A stretch of 64,000 nt of DNA from Seonamhaeicola sp. (GCF_028281565.1 NZ_JANQJQ010000008.1:1-64000), one strand, 5' to 3'. Shown: positions 8,516 to 15,253, counted from the stretch's first letter. The notes: generated by a model from the letters alone, not told the origin. Numbers and translations are program-made.

Positions 8516-9735
8516 TGAAATATCTTAATAAAATAGGTCCTGAGGGTTATTATGAGGTGTCCTTTATAGAATTATTAAACTCCTTACTAGAAAATGATGT
8601 CTATTATGTATTCGAAAGTGATTGGGATTTGTTCATTGAAAAAGTTCATTCTATAAGTCATTTTGATATTGAAAAACTTAATCCTTTAGGAAACAAATTC
8701 TATAATCAGGAAAAAGGAAAACAAAATTTTGAATATGAATCTTGGTCAAGATCAGAATATAATACAATCGATTTTTCAATGGAAATTGCCCAACTTCCGG
8801 GTATTAAGATTAAAAATGAAGTCTTGGTGGAAATGGGGGAGTTTGTTGTTTCAAGCTTAAGTAAATATAAGACAGGTAGTACACCATTAGGTTTTAGAAT
8901 TGAAGAGGAATATAATTCTCTTTTAATTACTTGCTCGGGTGTTAAGGATAAAAAGAAATTGATTAAAAAGTATTTAAAGCATACAGCGAAGGAGTTATAC
9001 CACTTGTGTAACTATTGCGATTTTGAATTTTTAAAGGATAAAACTATAACAGATAAAGGACATTTGAAAGACCTTGTCACATGCTATTATATTTATTTAA
9101 TGCCGGAATTAAACTCGGTTGAGGACGACTTCTTTTCTTATGTAAACGAGGAAACTGTAGTAATTGAGGAAAGAATACATGACAGGTTTGCCGATGATTT
9201 AAGTCAAGTAAAGACGGACGTCGTTGCACACTTAACAAGCTTCAGGTGCGGTGACATTAGCATAACTAATTATGAGTCTGCCAACATGTTTGTGTTAGCT
9301 TATGATATGCTAAGTCTTATTGAGTATTTTAAGGGTGAGTTAAAAAAAATAAAGCATCAAGTTGAGTCCTTAAAAGGAGCTTCCGGATCTAATTACTCTA
9401 TCGTCAATGTTGCTGACGATACTAATAGGTTTCCTTATGTGTTTAATAATGCATATAGTTGTGAATTATTTTTGTATTCTCTTAGTTTTCTTTCATCGTA
9501 TCAAGAGATTCTCTTTTCATATTATTATGAATTATTTGATAATCAAAACTTATTTAGGAAAAACATGCAATTGTCTCATTACTTTGACTTTGTTAATAAT
9601 GTTTATGGATTGAATATGATTAGAATTAGAAAAAATCTATCCTCGGATAAATATGATAAACACCTTTCTCGTTTCATTCGTCATAAAAATAAATTTTCAT
9701 CAATGGTTGACAATTTTAACAATAACAACCTCTAA
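8515..9735 (+). CDS. Integrase-linked mobile-element protein, unknown function
   Basis: The start codon shares one base with the integrase stop (TAATG), so the two are probably translated together. The 406-residue protein is mostly helical with no signal peptide or membrane segment. A mid-region (about 120-155) reads YKTGSTPLGFRIEEEYNSLLIT, loosely recalling RteC-type regulators of Bacteroides conjugative elements, but I cannot support that assignment. Tight coupling to int suggests a role in excision, integration control or host interaction. Confidence 0.6.
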   Translation: MKYLNKIGPEGYYEVSFIELLNSLLENDVYYVFESDWDLFIEKVHSISHFDIEKLNPLGNKFYNQEKGKQNFEYESWSRSEYNTIDFSMEIAQLPGIKIKNEVLVEMGEFVVSSLSKYKTGSTPLGFRIEEEYNSLLITCSGVKDKKKLIKKYLKHTAKELYHLCNYCDFEFLKDKTITDKGHLKDLVTCYYIYLMPELNSVEDDFFSYVNEETVVIEERIHDRFADDLSQVKTDVVAHLTSFRCGDISITNYESANMFVLAYDMLSLIEYFKGELKKIKHQVESLKGASGSNYSIVNVADDTNRFPYVFNNAYSCELFLYSLSFLSSYQEILFSYYYELFDNQNLFRKNMQLSHYFDFVNNVYGLNMIRIRKNLSSDKYDKHLSRFIRHKNKFSSMVDNFNNNNL

Positions 9736-9831
9736 CGAGTTTTTTACATGGTTTTTTGACAAAACTATGACATAAAGTTAGATTAACATTATTCAATTTT
9801 ACCATGTTAGAGTAATTAAAAGACACTTAAA

Positions 9832-10113
9832 ATGGTAAAGCAAATTCTTCAAATAGAAAACACAGAATCATCAGAATTTATTCCTAAAATTCTAAAAGGG
9901 TTCCAGGACTTATTAAACAAGCATAATAATGTTTCAAATGACCACGAAGTCTTATTAACTAGAGAAGAAGCAGCTAAAATGCTCTCAATAAGCCTGGTTA
10001 CACTTTGGAAATATACAAAAGAGGATATAATTCCGGCATATCGCATTGGTTCTAAGGTAAGGTACAAAAAGAGTGAAATTCTTCTTGCTCTAAAACAAAT
10101 GAATAAATTTTAG
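9832..10113 (+). CDS. Excisionase-family helix-turn-helix protein
   Basis: Residues about 40-90 form a compact MerR/excisionase-type winged helix (LLTREEAAKMLSISLVTLWKYTKEDIIPAYRIGSKVRYKKSEILLAL), the common HTH_17 pattern of Bacteroidetes mobile elements. The N-terminal 40 residues are a variable helical extension. The gene is oriented like int and lies between the int operon and rep, so it probably acts as the directionality factor and/or a transcription regulator. A dyad ACATGGT/ACCATGT is present in the 96 bp upstream. Confidence 0.8.
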   Translation: MVKQILQIENTESSEFIPKILKGFQDLLNKHNNVSNDHEVLLTREEAAKMLSISLVTLWKYTKEDIIPAYRIGSKVRYKKSEILLALKQMNKF

Positions 10114-10176
10114 CCTCTTCTTTTTAGAAACTTAATTAAATAAATCTTACGCAAGAGGGGTAGAACTTTGGGAGTT

Positions 10177-10195
10177 TGAGGGTAAAACCCTCAAT
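10177..10195. terminator. Hairpin downstream of the HTH gene
   Basis: TTGAGGG and CCCTCAA form a 7-bp stem with a TAAAA loop at about 10176-10194, followed on the plus strand by TAAAAAA. It could end or stabilise the HTH mRNA and also lies beyond the minus-strand terminator at 10196-10222. Confidence 0.45.
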
Positions 10196-10280
10196 AAAAA
10201 AGCTTCCGATTAACAGAAGCCTCTTTATTTCTTGCTTTCGCACTGAGTGTAGGTTGTCTCTTCAGGCATTGCCTACACTA
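10196..10280 (-). ncRNA. Candidate minus-strand small RNA next to rep
   Basis: On the minus strand a perfect TATATTTG -7 element lies at 10288-10281. The following transcript would contain a hairpin with a 7-bp stem (GTGTAGG and CCTACAC around an 18-nt loop, about 10247-10278), a TGC-GAAA-GCA mini hairpin, and a terminator: AGGCTTC pairs with GAAGCTT, followed by a T-run. Expected size is about 80 nt. No good -33 TTG is visible. It starts beside the rep start codon, so it may regulate replication. Alternatively the dyad could be part of the replication origin. Confidence 0.45.
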
Positions 10281-10288
10281 CAAATATA
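10281..10288 (-). promoter_or_regulatory. -7 promoter element (TATATTTG) on the minus strand
   Basis: This is an exact match to the Bacteroidetes -7 consensus TAnnTTTG, reading leftward toward the candidate small RNA. The -33 region is not recognisable, so the promoter is tentative. Confidence 0.4.
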
Positions 10289-10296
10289 ACTAAATA

Positions 10297-11343
10297 ATGC
10301 TTAATGTAGTGAAAATAGATAGTTTAAAATTGCGAATACCAAAATATAAGGTTACTTATGTCGATCCTACTTTTGCTGCTGAGTATGTTAAAGTTTATGA
10401 AGATTCCGGATTAATAGATGAGCATATTAACCTGGATAAACATAAAGTTGACGTTTCAAATGGTATAACAACGAGAATAGCTGTTTTTCATGCGGTACAG
10501 GGGACGATGTGTGAAGAACAAATTGTTATTCAATGTAATGCAAAACAACTAAGGGGAAATTACTTTTTAGGAATAAATAAAAATACCATAAAGGATGTAT
10601 ATCATTACATAATGGATTTAAACATTATATCTGTTAGTTTTGAGGATTTTTTGTTAGCGTATATCTCGGATATTGATGTGTGTTATGACGTCGTGGTTTC
10701 ACCTGAAGCGATGAGGGAGGCTAATAGAGAGATTTATAGAAATATTCTTCCCAGTATGTACAAGTTTGTGGGCAATCCGTTTGCAAAAAAAACTAATACC
10801 GGTTTACAGTTTAATATTAGGGAAAAAGCAACACCCGCTAAACCCTATTGTAAAATATATCATAAAACTTTAGAGTTGCAGTATAAGAGCTGTGATTTTG
10901 CTAATACGTATTTAAAAACCCAGAACTATGAAAATATTGGCAGACTTGAATACTGCATTAAAAACTCTAAACATCAAAAGCATTTAGGTGTTGGTTTAAG
11001 ATGTCTTAATGACTTATTAAATATTGACATGAATGTTTTGGAGCGAATTATTTTCTCTGGAGTGTTGAGTTATATTGATAAAAAAACAATTCTATTTGAA
11101 TATAAAGACTTGTCTCCAACAGATAGAATGATTCTATATTTCATTAATAAATATATTTCTAATGGAGCCGACAAACAATCTATCTATTCTGTTCTAAACA
11201 CTTATGAAAATCCACAAGAACGTTCTAGAATGAAGAAAAAATTAACGCAATTAGTCGAAAATGTAGATGACCAAAATCGTCTAGTTTCAAACCAGGAAAC
11301 TTTGAATTTTTTGAGGGTGCTAAAATTGGATTTTAAAAGTTGA
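10297..11343 (+). CDS. Probable rolling-circle replication initiator (Rep_trans / phage gene II-like)
   Basis: The 348-residue protein has the motif order seen in Rep_trans and filamentous-phage gpII type initiators: a strand with alternating Asp (ISDIDVCYDVVV, about 125-136), a central KPYCKIYHKTLE (YxxK-type, about 188-199), then IGRLEYCIKN (about 215-224). In this superfamily these strands carry the metal-binding acids and the nicking Tyr. Inference: after excision, Rep nicks an origin on the circular element and starts rolling-circle replication. A 7-bp-stem hairpin at 10247-10278 just upstream is a candidate origin. No family search was possible. Confidence 0.6.
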   Translation: MLNVVKIDSLKLRIPKYKVTYVDPTFAAEYVKVYEDSGLIDEHINLDKHKVDVSNGITTRIAVFHAVQGTMCEEQIVIQCNAKQLRGNYFLGINKNTIKDVYHYIMDLNIISVSFEDFLLAYISDIDVCYDVVVSPEAMREANREIYRNILPSMYKFVGNPFAKKTNTGLQFNIREKATPAKPYCKIYHKTLELQYKSCDFANTYLKTQNYENIGRLEYCIKNSKHQKHLGVGLRCLNDLLNIDMNVLERIIFSGVLSYIDKKTILFEYKDLSPTDRMILYFINKYISNGADKQSIYSVLNTYENPQERSRMKKKLTQLVENVDDQNRLVSNQETLNFLRVLKLDFKS

Positions 11344-11347
11344 AAAT

Positions 11348-11367
11348 CCCGAGCTATGATGCTCGGG
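11348..11367 (+). terminator. Hairpin after rep
   Basis: CCCGAGC at 11348-11354 pairs with GCTCGGG at 11361-11367 around TATGAT, 5 nt after the rep stop. There is no strong T-tract directly after it. The right arm is also part of a 16-bp direct repeat found again at 12851-12866. Confidence 0.5.
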
Positions 11368-11395
11368 TATCCATATACAAATATGTATATTTTTT
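11361..11395 (+). repeat. Left copy of a cassette-flanking repeat
   Basis: GCTCGGGTATCCATAT at 11361-11376 matches 12851-12866 at 15 of 16 positions. ATATGTATATTTTTT at 11381-11395 matches 12947-12961 exactly. The two pieces occur in the same order at both places but are further apart in the right copy. They bracket the DUF3800 unit. Confidence 0.6.
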
Positions 11396-11666
11396 GACCG
11401 CGTACGTTTTAAATATTTTTTACGGCATCTATCATATTGCGCACGTTTTAATACTCACAGGTTATCTGTCCAATAACTATTTGAAAAATTTTTGGTGGGC
11501 GTGAAAGTAAATTGAGTTATAAAAGACTTATGAGTTAAAATTATTAACAATTTATAAATGTTTTAATAATTTGTAATGTTTTTATTTTTTATTCGTCTAA
11601 TATGTTGATTTTCAACAACTAATATGGTTTGAATAATCGACAAAACCTGTTAATTTTATTAAAATA
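11396..11666. other. Non-coding A+T-rich stretch with short direct repeats
   Basis: No credible ORF. GCGTACGTTTTAA at 11400-11412 and GCGCACGTTTTAA at 11439-11451 are two direct copies 39 bp apart, a spacing suited to protein binding sites on one DNA face. The remainder is low-complexity A+T. Confidence 0.4.
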
Positions 11667-11698
11667 TTGCCTTTTTTGGTATAAAATGTGTATATTTG
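11667..11698 (+). promoter_or_regulatory. Promoter of the structured RNA / DUF3800 unit
   Basis: TTG at 11667-11669, a 21-bp spacer and TATATTTG at 11691-11698 match the Bacteroidetes housekeeping promoter (-33 TTTG, -7 TAnnTTTG). Transcription should start near 11704, at the base of the folded RNA. Confidence 0.8.
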
Positions 11699-11703
11699 CA
11701 AAG

Positions 11704-11826
11704 TAAACAGGTAATTCCTGAGTCGAGTGTGGCGGTGAAACATCTACCATAAATGTATTGTAAATACATCGCTTTCAGGGTCTGTTTTTAAAAAACAAAT
11801 TAAGAGCCTTTATTGGCTCTTTTTTT
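11704..11826 (+). ncRNA. Candidate structured RNA upstream of DUF3800 gene
   Basis: This is a transcript of about 123 nt between a good promoter and an intrinsic terminator. Seen pairings: closing stem AAACAG (11705-11710) with CTGTTT (11782-11787); CCTGA (11717-11721) with TCAGG (11775-11779); hairpin ATGTAT (11753-11758) with ATACAT (11764-11769). An alternative helix GCGGTG (11732-11737) with CATCGC (11767-11772) competes with that hairpin. The RNA ends just before the DUF3800 ATG. Published comparative work described several DUF3800-associated RNA motifs; whether this belongs to one of them needs a covariance search. Confidence 0.65.
11802..11826 (+). terminator. Intrinsic terminator between the RNA and DUF3800
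   Basis: AAGAGCC and GGCTCTT form the stem, with loop TTTATT, followed by a run of T directly abutting the ATG at 11829. Most transcripts should stop here, so DUF3800 would be made only by readthrough or from RNA lacking a normal leader. Confidence 0.85.
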
Positions 11827-11828
11827 AT

Positions 11829-12497
11829 ATGAAATTATATTTAGACGAAAGCGGGGATTTAGGATGGGTCTTTGATAGGCCTAATAGAAATGGTGGTTCA
11901 AGCCGCTATATAACCATGTCAGGTGTTTTAATCTCTGATGAAGATCATAAATATGTTACAAGGTTTTTATCTGATATATATAAAAAATACAACTTAACAC
12001 CAGGCATTGAAAAAAAAGGGGCTAATTTTGTTTCAGAACACGCTAGATTTATTACTTCACAACTTAACAGAATAATAAAAAAAAGTAAAAGTTTTAGAAT
12101 TATATCTATAACTGTTTATAAGCCTAATGTATTTGACGCTTTAAGAAGAGATAATAATATTTTTTATAATTATGTTTTAGGCTTACTTCTTAGGAGTCAT
12201 GTTATTAATTACGATTCAATTGAGATTTTTATTGATAAGAGAACAATAAAAGTTAGTCATGGAGAAAGCTTTCCTGATTATATTAAAACTCAGGTTTGGG
12301 GTGATGGACATAATGTAAACATAGATTGTAGTTTTGTTGATAGTAGCAAGAATAAAATGATTTGGTTTGCTGATTGGTACTCTAACTTTGTTTGGCGATA
12401 CTATGAAAATGAAGATTCTAGCTCTTATGAATTTCTAAATTCACATCCTGCAAACACAATTTTCTTAGAAAAAAGACTGTTTTTTCCAAAAAATTAA
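11829..12497 (+). CDS. DUF3800-family protein
   Basis: The 222-residue protein opens with MKLYLDESGDLG, the DESG signature of DUF3800. Later it has ISITVYKPN, IEIFIDKR and ADWYSNFVWRYYE, matching the family's conserved C-terminal AD...R..E helix. The regular acidic positions (Asp6, Glu7, an IDKR Asp, the late Asp) suggest metal-dependent catalysis of an RNase H-like kind, but the family's activity is not established to my knowledge. The start lies 2-3 nt after the T-run of a terminator with no ribosome-binding site. Cargo of the tRNA-Leu element; a defence or toxin role is inferred. Confidence 0.8.
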   Translation: MKLYLDESGDLGWVFDRPNRNGGSSRYITMSGVLISDEDHKYVTRFLSDIYKKYNLTPGIEKKGANFVSEHARFITSQLNRIIKKSKSFRIISITVYKPNVFDALRRDNNIFYNYVLGLLLRSHVINYDSIEIFIDKRTIKVSHGESFPDYIKTQVWGDGHNVNIDCSFVDSSKNKMIWFADWYSNFVWRYYENEDSSSYEFLNSHPANTIFLEKRLFFPKN

Positions 12498-12808
12498 TTG
12501 ATAACTTACATTATTATATTTACATAACAACCAACAACTGTTATTATAATTACTGTTTTTGGAGAGTTAACCCTTTTAGTTTAAATTTTTTTCTATACGA
12601 AAATGAGGGGTTATACTACAATTTCTATATAAAGCAAAATAGGGTCAATCACATATTCATAGATTCATAATCAAGTTTTCCTAAACTAGTTAATCGATAA
12701 ACAAAATAACGACACAACAAAAGGCAACGCTCTTGCTACTGTTGCTGTGTCCAATAATGGTTATTTATTATGATTTTTGATTAGATGTGTGGTCACAGCA
12801 ACAACACA

Positions 12809-12847
12809 GCAACAAGAAATCAACAATTGTTGCAACAGCAAATCAAC
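12809..12847 (-). repeat. Repeat A, inverted copy of 14620-14658
   Basis: All 39 bp are the exact reverse complement of 14620-14658, and similarity continues imperfectly for about 14 bp beyond. It contains the palindromic core CAATTGTTGCAAC. Confidence 0.75.
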
Positions 12848-12850
12848 GTA

Positions 12851-12866
12851 GCTCGGGTATTCATAT
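12851..12866 (+). repeat. Right copy of the cassette-flanking repeat
   Basis: GCTCGGGTATTCATAT differs from 11361-11376 at one position. Its downstream partner ATATGTATATTTTTT is at 12947-12961. Confidence 0.6.
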
Positions 12867-13202
12867 TTTGTAAATCTTGATTAAATATCGAAAGAAAAAT
12901 ATAAATTTATTTTTTGGCTCAGTGTTTCTTGGGATATTATATACATATATGTATATTTTTTAAAAGGAAAAATTGTCATCAAAACCAACATTAAAGAGGT
13001 TAAATGATTCCTCGCAAACCAAAAGAAATGATTCATTAAAAACACATCCTTCTACCCTTGCAAATTAACCTTAATTCTAGCTGCAGTATCTCTTTTTTTG
13101 TGGATGACTTCCTGAATATTCACTAGGGAATATCATCCTTTTTATGGATAGTATCTGACATCCATAATTTTACGGATAAATGATTCATCTTATTAAATAG
13201 TA

Positions 13203-13289
13203 ATTTCTTGTTGCAGCGACGTTGCTGACTGTAATAATAGTCGAAAAATACTTGAAAACAGATGCTAACTTTAATTGAGTTGTTGCAAC
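13203..13289 (+). repeat. Repeat B, direct diverged copy of 14647-14734
   Basis: It begins ATTTCTTGTTGCAG and ends TTGAGTTGTTGCA, as does the copy at 14647-14734. Between the ends the two align over their whole length with many transitions. The pair brackets the genes at 13361 and 14009. Confidence 0.65.
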
Positions 13290-13360
13290 ACTGTAGGTTT
13301 TATCCTTTGTTTTAACCTTATTAGGAATAATCTTATATTTGATAAAACCAAATTTAATTT

Positions 13361-13804
13361 ATGTCGTACTTAAAAGACATACAAGAATCTCCCGATACTC
13401 TAAAGGGCCTTGCTTTAAGCCTATTATTGATGCCTTTCTGGTATTTAACTATATTTCTTGTTAACCATAGCTTATATACGAATAGTAATTTTACCATTCT
13501 ATTAACTATATCTTTTGTTTTAAGTGTTTCTTCATTTGCTTTTACGCTGAGCATTGCAGCTTTATTAGATAACCCAAAAAAACCACCCGATTTTATATTA
13601 GTAGCAGTATTTAGTGTCTCTATGCTCTGGCTTTGGAAAGTTATTCTTCTTTTTATTGTGTACTCAATGTCCTTTTTGTTTAAGAAACAACTTTACCTCT
13701 ATTCATATATTGTAATATATTTTTCTGCAATTTTCATAATGATAATCATCGCTTTAATTATTAACTCACGGAAGAATAAACGAAAAAATAAAATAAAAAA
13801 TTGA
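13361..13804 (+). CDS. Four-helix membrane protein, unknown, element cargo
   Basis: The 147-residue protein has hydrophobic segments near residues 17-34, 44-66, 80-104 and 111-135 and a very basic C-terminal tail (NSRKNKRKNKIKN). It starts at ATG 13361 (MSYLKDIQESPDTLKG). No family is recognised. It lies with the 14009 gene between repeats B and C. Small multi-spanning proteins in island cargo are sometimes immunity, abortive-infection or holin-like proteins, but nothing here proves that. Confidence 0.6.
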   Translation: MSYLKDIQESPDTLKGLALSLLLMPFWYLTIFLVNHSLYTNSNFTILLTISFVLSVSSFAFTLSIAALLDNPKKPPDFILVAVFSVSMLWLWKVILLFIVYSMSFLFKKQLYLYSYIVIYFSAIFIMIIIALIINSRKNKRKNKIKN

Positions 13805-13835
13805 ATACAGTATTAATGGTATTATGTAATCTAAA

Positions 13836-13946
13836 TTGTATGTAAATGCTACTTTGGAAGTTGAACCAAAAGGGTTTATAACATTACAGCTTGAACATAA
13901 TATTTCTGGTCAATACAATTTTGTTCTGTTAGTAAAGTTTGTATAA
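13836..13946 (+). CDS. Very short ORF, possible gene fragment
   Basis: A 36-codon frame starting at TTG encodes ATLEVEPKGFITLQLEH, an alternating pattern like an edge of a beta-domain, and has no obvious signal. It may be the remains of a larger protein, or noise between 13361 and 14009. Confidence 0.15.
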   Translation: MYVNATLEVEPKGFITLQLEHNISGQYNFVLLVKFV

Positions 13947-14008
13947 GGTCCAAAACAGATTTTACTTCTTTGTTAAACATAAAAATACAGTAGTAATTTA
14001 CACTAAAA

Positions 14009-14545
14009 ATGAATTGTTTAGTGTATTTTTCTTCTAAACTAGAATATCGTAAGAATTATATGGATGTAAACGAAAGATATGCAAATCAATTTTTATTAAG
14101 GTTTAAGAAAAATAAAATAGTTATTTTAACCAATTATGAATACAAAGACCAGGTAGGTTGGAATATATTAGTTAAAAGAGGGCTTATAGAGCATGTTGGT
14201 GATACGCAGTTCACTATTACTTTAAAAGGAATGCAAGTGCTAGATTGTGGAAGTTGGACTAAGTATTTAGAATTAGAACAAACTAAAGAAGAAAAAAGAC
14301 ATAAAAAAGAAGAGTTTGATTATAAAATTTCTAAATTTCATGCAAAGTCTAAATACCTACCGTATTTTATATCTTTTGCCAGTTTGTTTGTAGCGTGTTT
14401 AGCGTACTTCAAACCAACAAACAATACAAAAAATAAACTATTATCAAAAGATGAAATAATACATATCGCAGATAGTATTTCAACATCCAACCAAATCAAG
14501 GCGAATGATTCTTTGCCTTACATCAATTCTGAACCTCACAAATAA
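14009..14545 (+). CDS. Putative winged-helix, coiled-coil, membrane-anchored protein (element cargo)
   Basis: The first 90 residues look like a small helical winged domain (YANQFLLRFKKNKIVILTNYEYKDQVGWNILVKRGLIEHVGDTQFTITLKGMQVLD). A charged helix follows (LEQTKEEKRHKKEEFDYK), then one membrane segment (LPYFISFASLFVACLAYF) and a polar tail. An alternative start at ATG 14060 (MDVNERYANQF) is equally plausible. Layout suggests a sensor or effector tethered to the membrane. No family is recognised; its partner could be the membrane protein at 13361. Confidence 0.55.
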   Translation: MNCLVYFSSKLEYRKNYMDVNERYANQFLLRFKKNKIVILTNYEYKDQVGWNILVKRGLIEHVGDTQFTITLKGMQVLDCGSWTKYLELEQTKEEKRHKKEEFDYKISKFHAKSKYLPYFISFASLFVACLAYFKPTNNTKNKLLSKDEIIHIADSISTSNQIKANDSLPYINSEPHK

Positions 14546-14619
14546 TATCTTTATCATAATGTAGTTTTAAGTTTCCTAAAAAGCATACGTTTTATGTTAA
14601 AATAATCGTTGCATCAACT

Positions 14620-14734
14620 GTTGATTTGCTGTTGCAACAATTGTTGATTTCTTGTTGCAGTGTTGTTGTTAACTATAATGGTAGTCTAAAAACGTTTGAA
14701 AAGAAGTGTAAACCCTAATATTGAGTTGTTGCAG
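14620..14734 (+). repeat. Repeat C (contains both repeat sequences)
   Basis: 14620-14658 is the exact inverse of repeat A. 14647-14734 is a diverged direct copy of repeat B, so C links the two. The 66-codon frame starting in it at 14696 is probably not a gene. Confidence 0.7.
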
Positions 14735-14807
14735 CTTTGTTTAGATTGCTCTTATCTTTTAATCAAATCGAAAAATCATAAATCTGATTTTTTAGCTCAG
14801 ATTATGG

Positions 14808-15116
14808 TTATTCTAAATTATAGATGCTTTTTATTTCAGAATAAACTATTTCTCTATACTCTTTATCCAGAAATACAACATATATTGAACTCCTAATTAA
14901 TTGCTCAACCAAGTCGTTTTTTAATTCAATTAGTCGGATATGACGTTGTTTATCTTGCAGAAACTCTATTTCTTCTAAATCAGTTTTGAATTGATTTATA
15001 AAATCAAAAGCATGCACAAGTTTTTCTTGTTCTTGCTCAGAAATACGTGCTTTAAATCCTTTTATAGCTTCCCTAATTTCTCCTCTTTGTCCAGATTCTT
15101 CGTTTTTTGAGTTCAT
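14808..15116 (-). CDS. Small helical protein of unknown function
   Basis: The 102-residue protein is charged and helical (REAIKGFKARISEQEQEKLVHAFDFINQFKTDLEEIEFLQDKQRHIRLIELKNDLVEQLI), with no membrane segment and no known motif. It is the only convincing minus-strand gene inside the element and the last before attR. It could be a small regulator. Confidence 0.5.
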   Translation of the reverse strand: MNSKNEESGQRGEIREAIKGFKARISEQEQEKLVHAFDFINQFKTDLEEIEFLQDKQRHIRLIELKNDLVEQLIRSSIYVVFLDKEYREIVYSEIKSIYNLE

Positions 15117-15195
15117 TTTTTTTGATTTGAAAGGTTCATTACTAATTAATTACACTAATTTTTTCGTCTTATTATCGGCAAAAAACAAAATAAAA

Positions 15196-15232
15196 AAACC
15201 GTAATAATCTGTTTTTAAGATTATTACGGTTT
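15196..15232 (-). terminator. Terminator of tRNA-Leu supplied by the element
   Basis: A 15-bp perfect stem (15196-15210 with 15218-15232, loop GTTTTTA) lies directly downstream of the tRNA 3' end, flanked by A and T runs. It resembles the hairpin at 7022-7049 in position and in its TTTTAAGATT core, so the element mimics the terminator it displaced. Confidence 0.85.
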
Positions 15233-15238
15233 TATCAA

Positions 15239-15253
15239 GTACTCAAGGTGGGA
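15239..15253. repeat. Right attachment repeat (attR core)
   Basis: Identical to 7055-7069. Bases 15240-15253 are the last 14 nt of tRNA-Leu, so integration restores an intact tRNA. Confidence 0.85.

Larger units (their letters stand above)
12498..13360. other. Long non-coding stretch rich in palindromes and repeats
   Basis: There is no credible gene in 863 bp. It contains: a dyad near 12711-12753 (GACACAACA against GTTGCTGTGTC); repeat A at 12809-12847; the right cassette repeat at 12851-12866 with its partner 12947-12961; a dyad at about 13102-13138 (ATATTC/GAATAT around ACTAGG inside GGATG/CATCC); and repeat B at 13203-13289. The recurring core is TTGTTGCAACA. It could be a replication or recombination region or small RNA genes. 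Confidence 0.5.
7055..15238. mobile_element. Integrative element at tRNA-Leu, about 8.2 kb
   Basis: The element is bounded by a 15-bp perfect direct repeat at 7055-7069 and 15239-15253. The right copy includes the last 14 nt of the tRNA-Leu gene. Inside are a tyrosine recombinase next to the left end, a downstream accessory gene, an excisionase-like HTH gene, a probable rolling-circle Rep and cargo. A terminator-type hairpin precedes each att repeat, so the incoming element brought a replacement terminator for the tRNA. No conjugation, capsid or Zot-like gene is visible. It is therefore probably a small integrative replicon that depends on a helper, or an extrachromosomal circle when excised. 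Confidence 0.85.

Noticed and set aside
11601-11700. Possible CRISPR or retron locus in the element
   Set aside because: No array of regular spacers, no reverse transcriptase and no Cas-like gene are present; the repeats are few, of different size and partly inverted.
14696-14896. 66-codon plus-strand ORF overlapping repeat C
   Set aside because: It begins inside the repeat, runs antisense to the end of the 14808 gene and has low-complexity hydrophobic content; no support as a gene.
7241-15238. Element as an inovirus prophage
   Set aside because: The Rep resembles gene II-type initiators, but no Zot-like ATPase or small coat-protein genes are visible.
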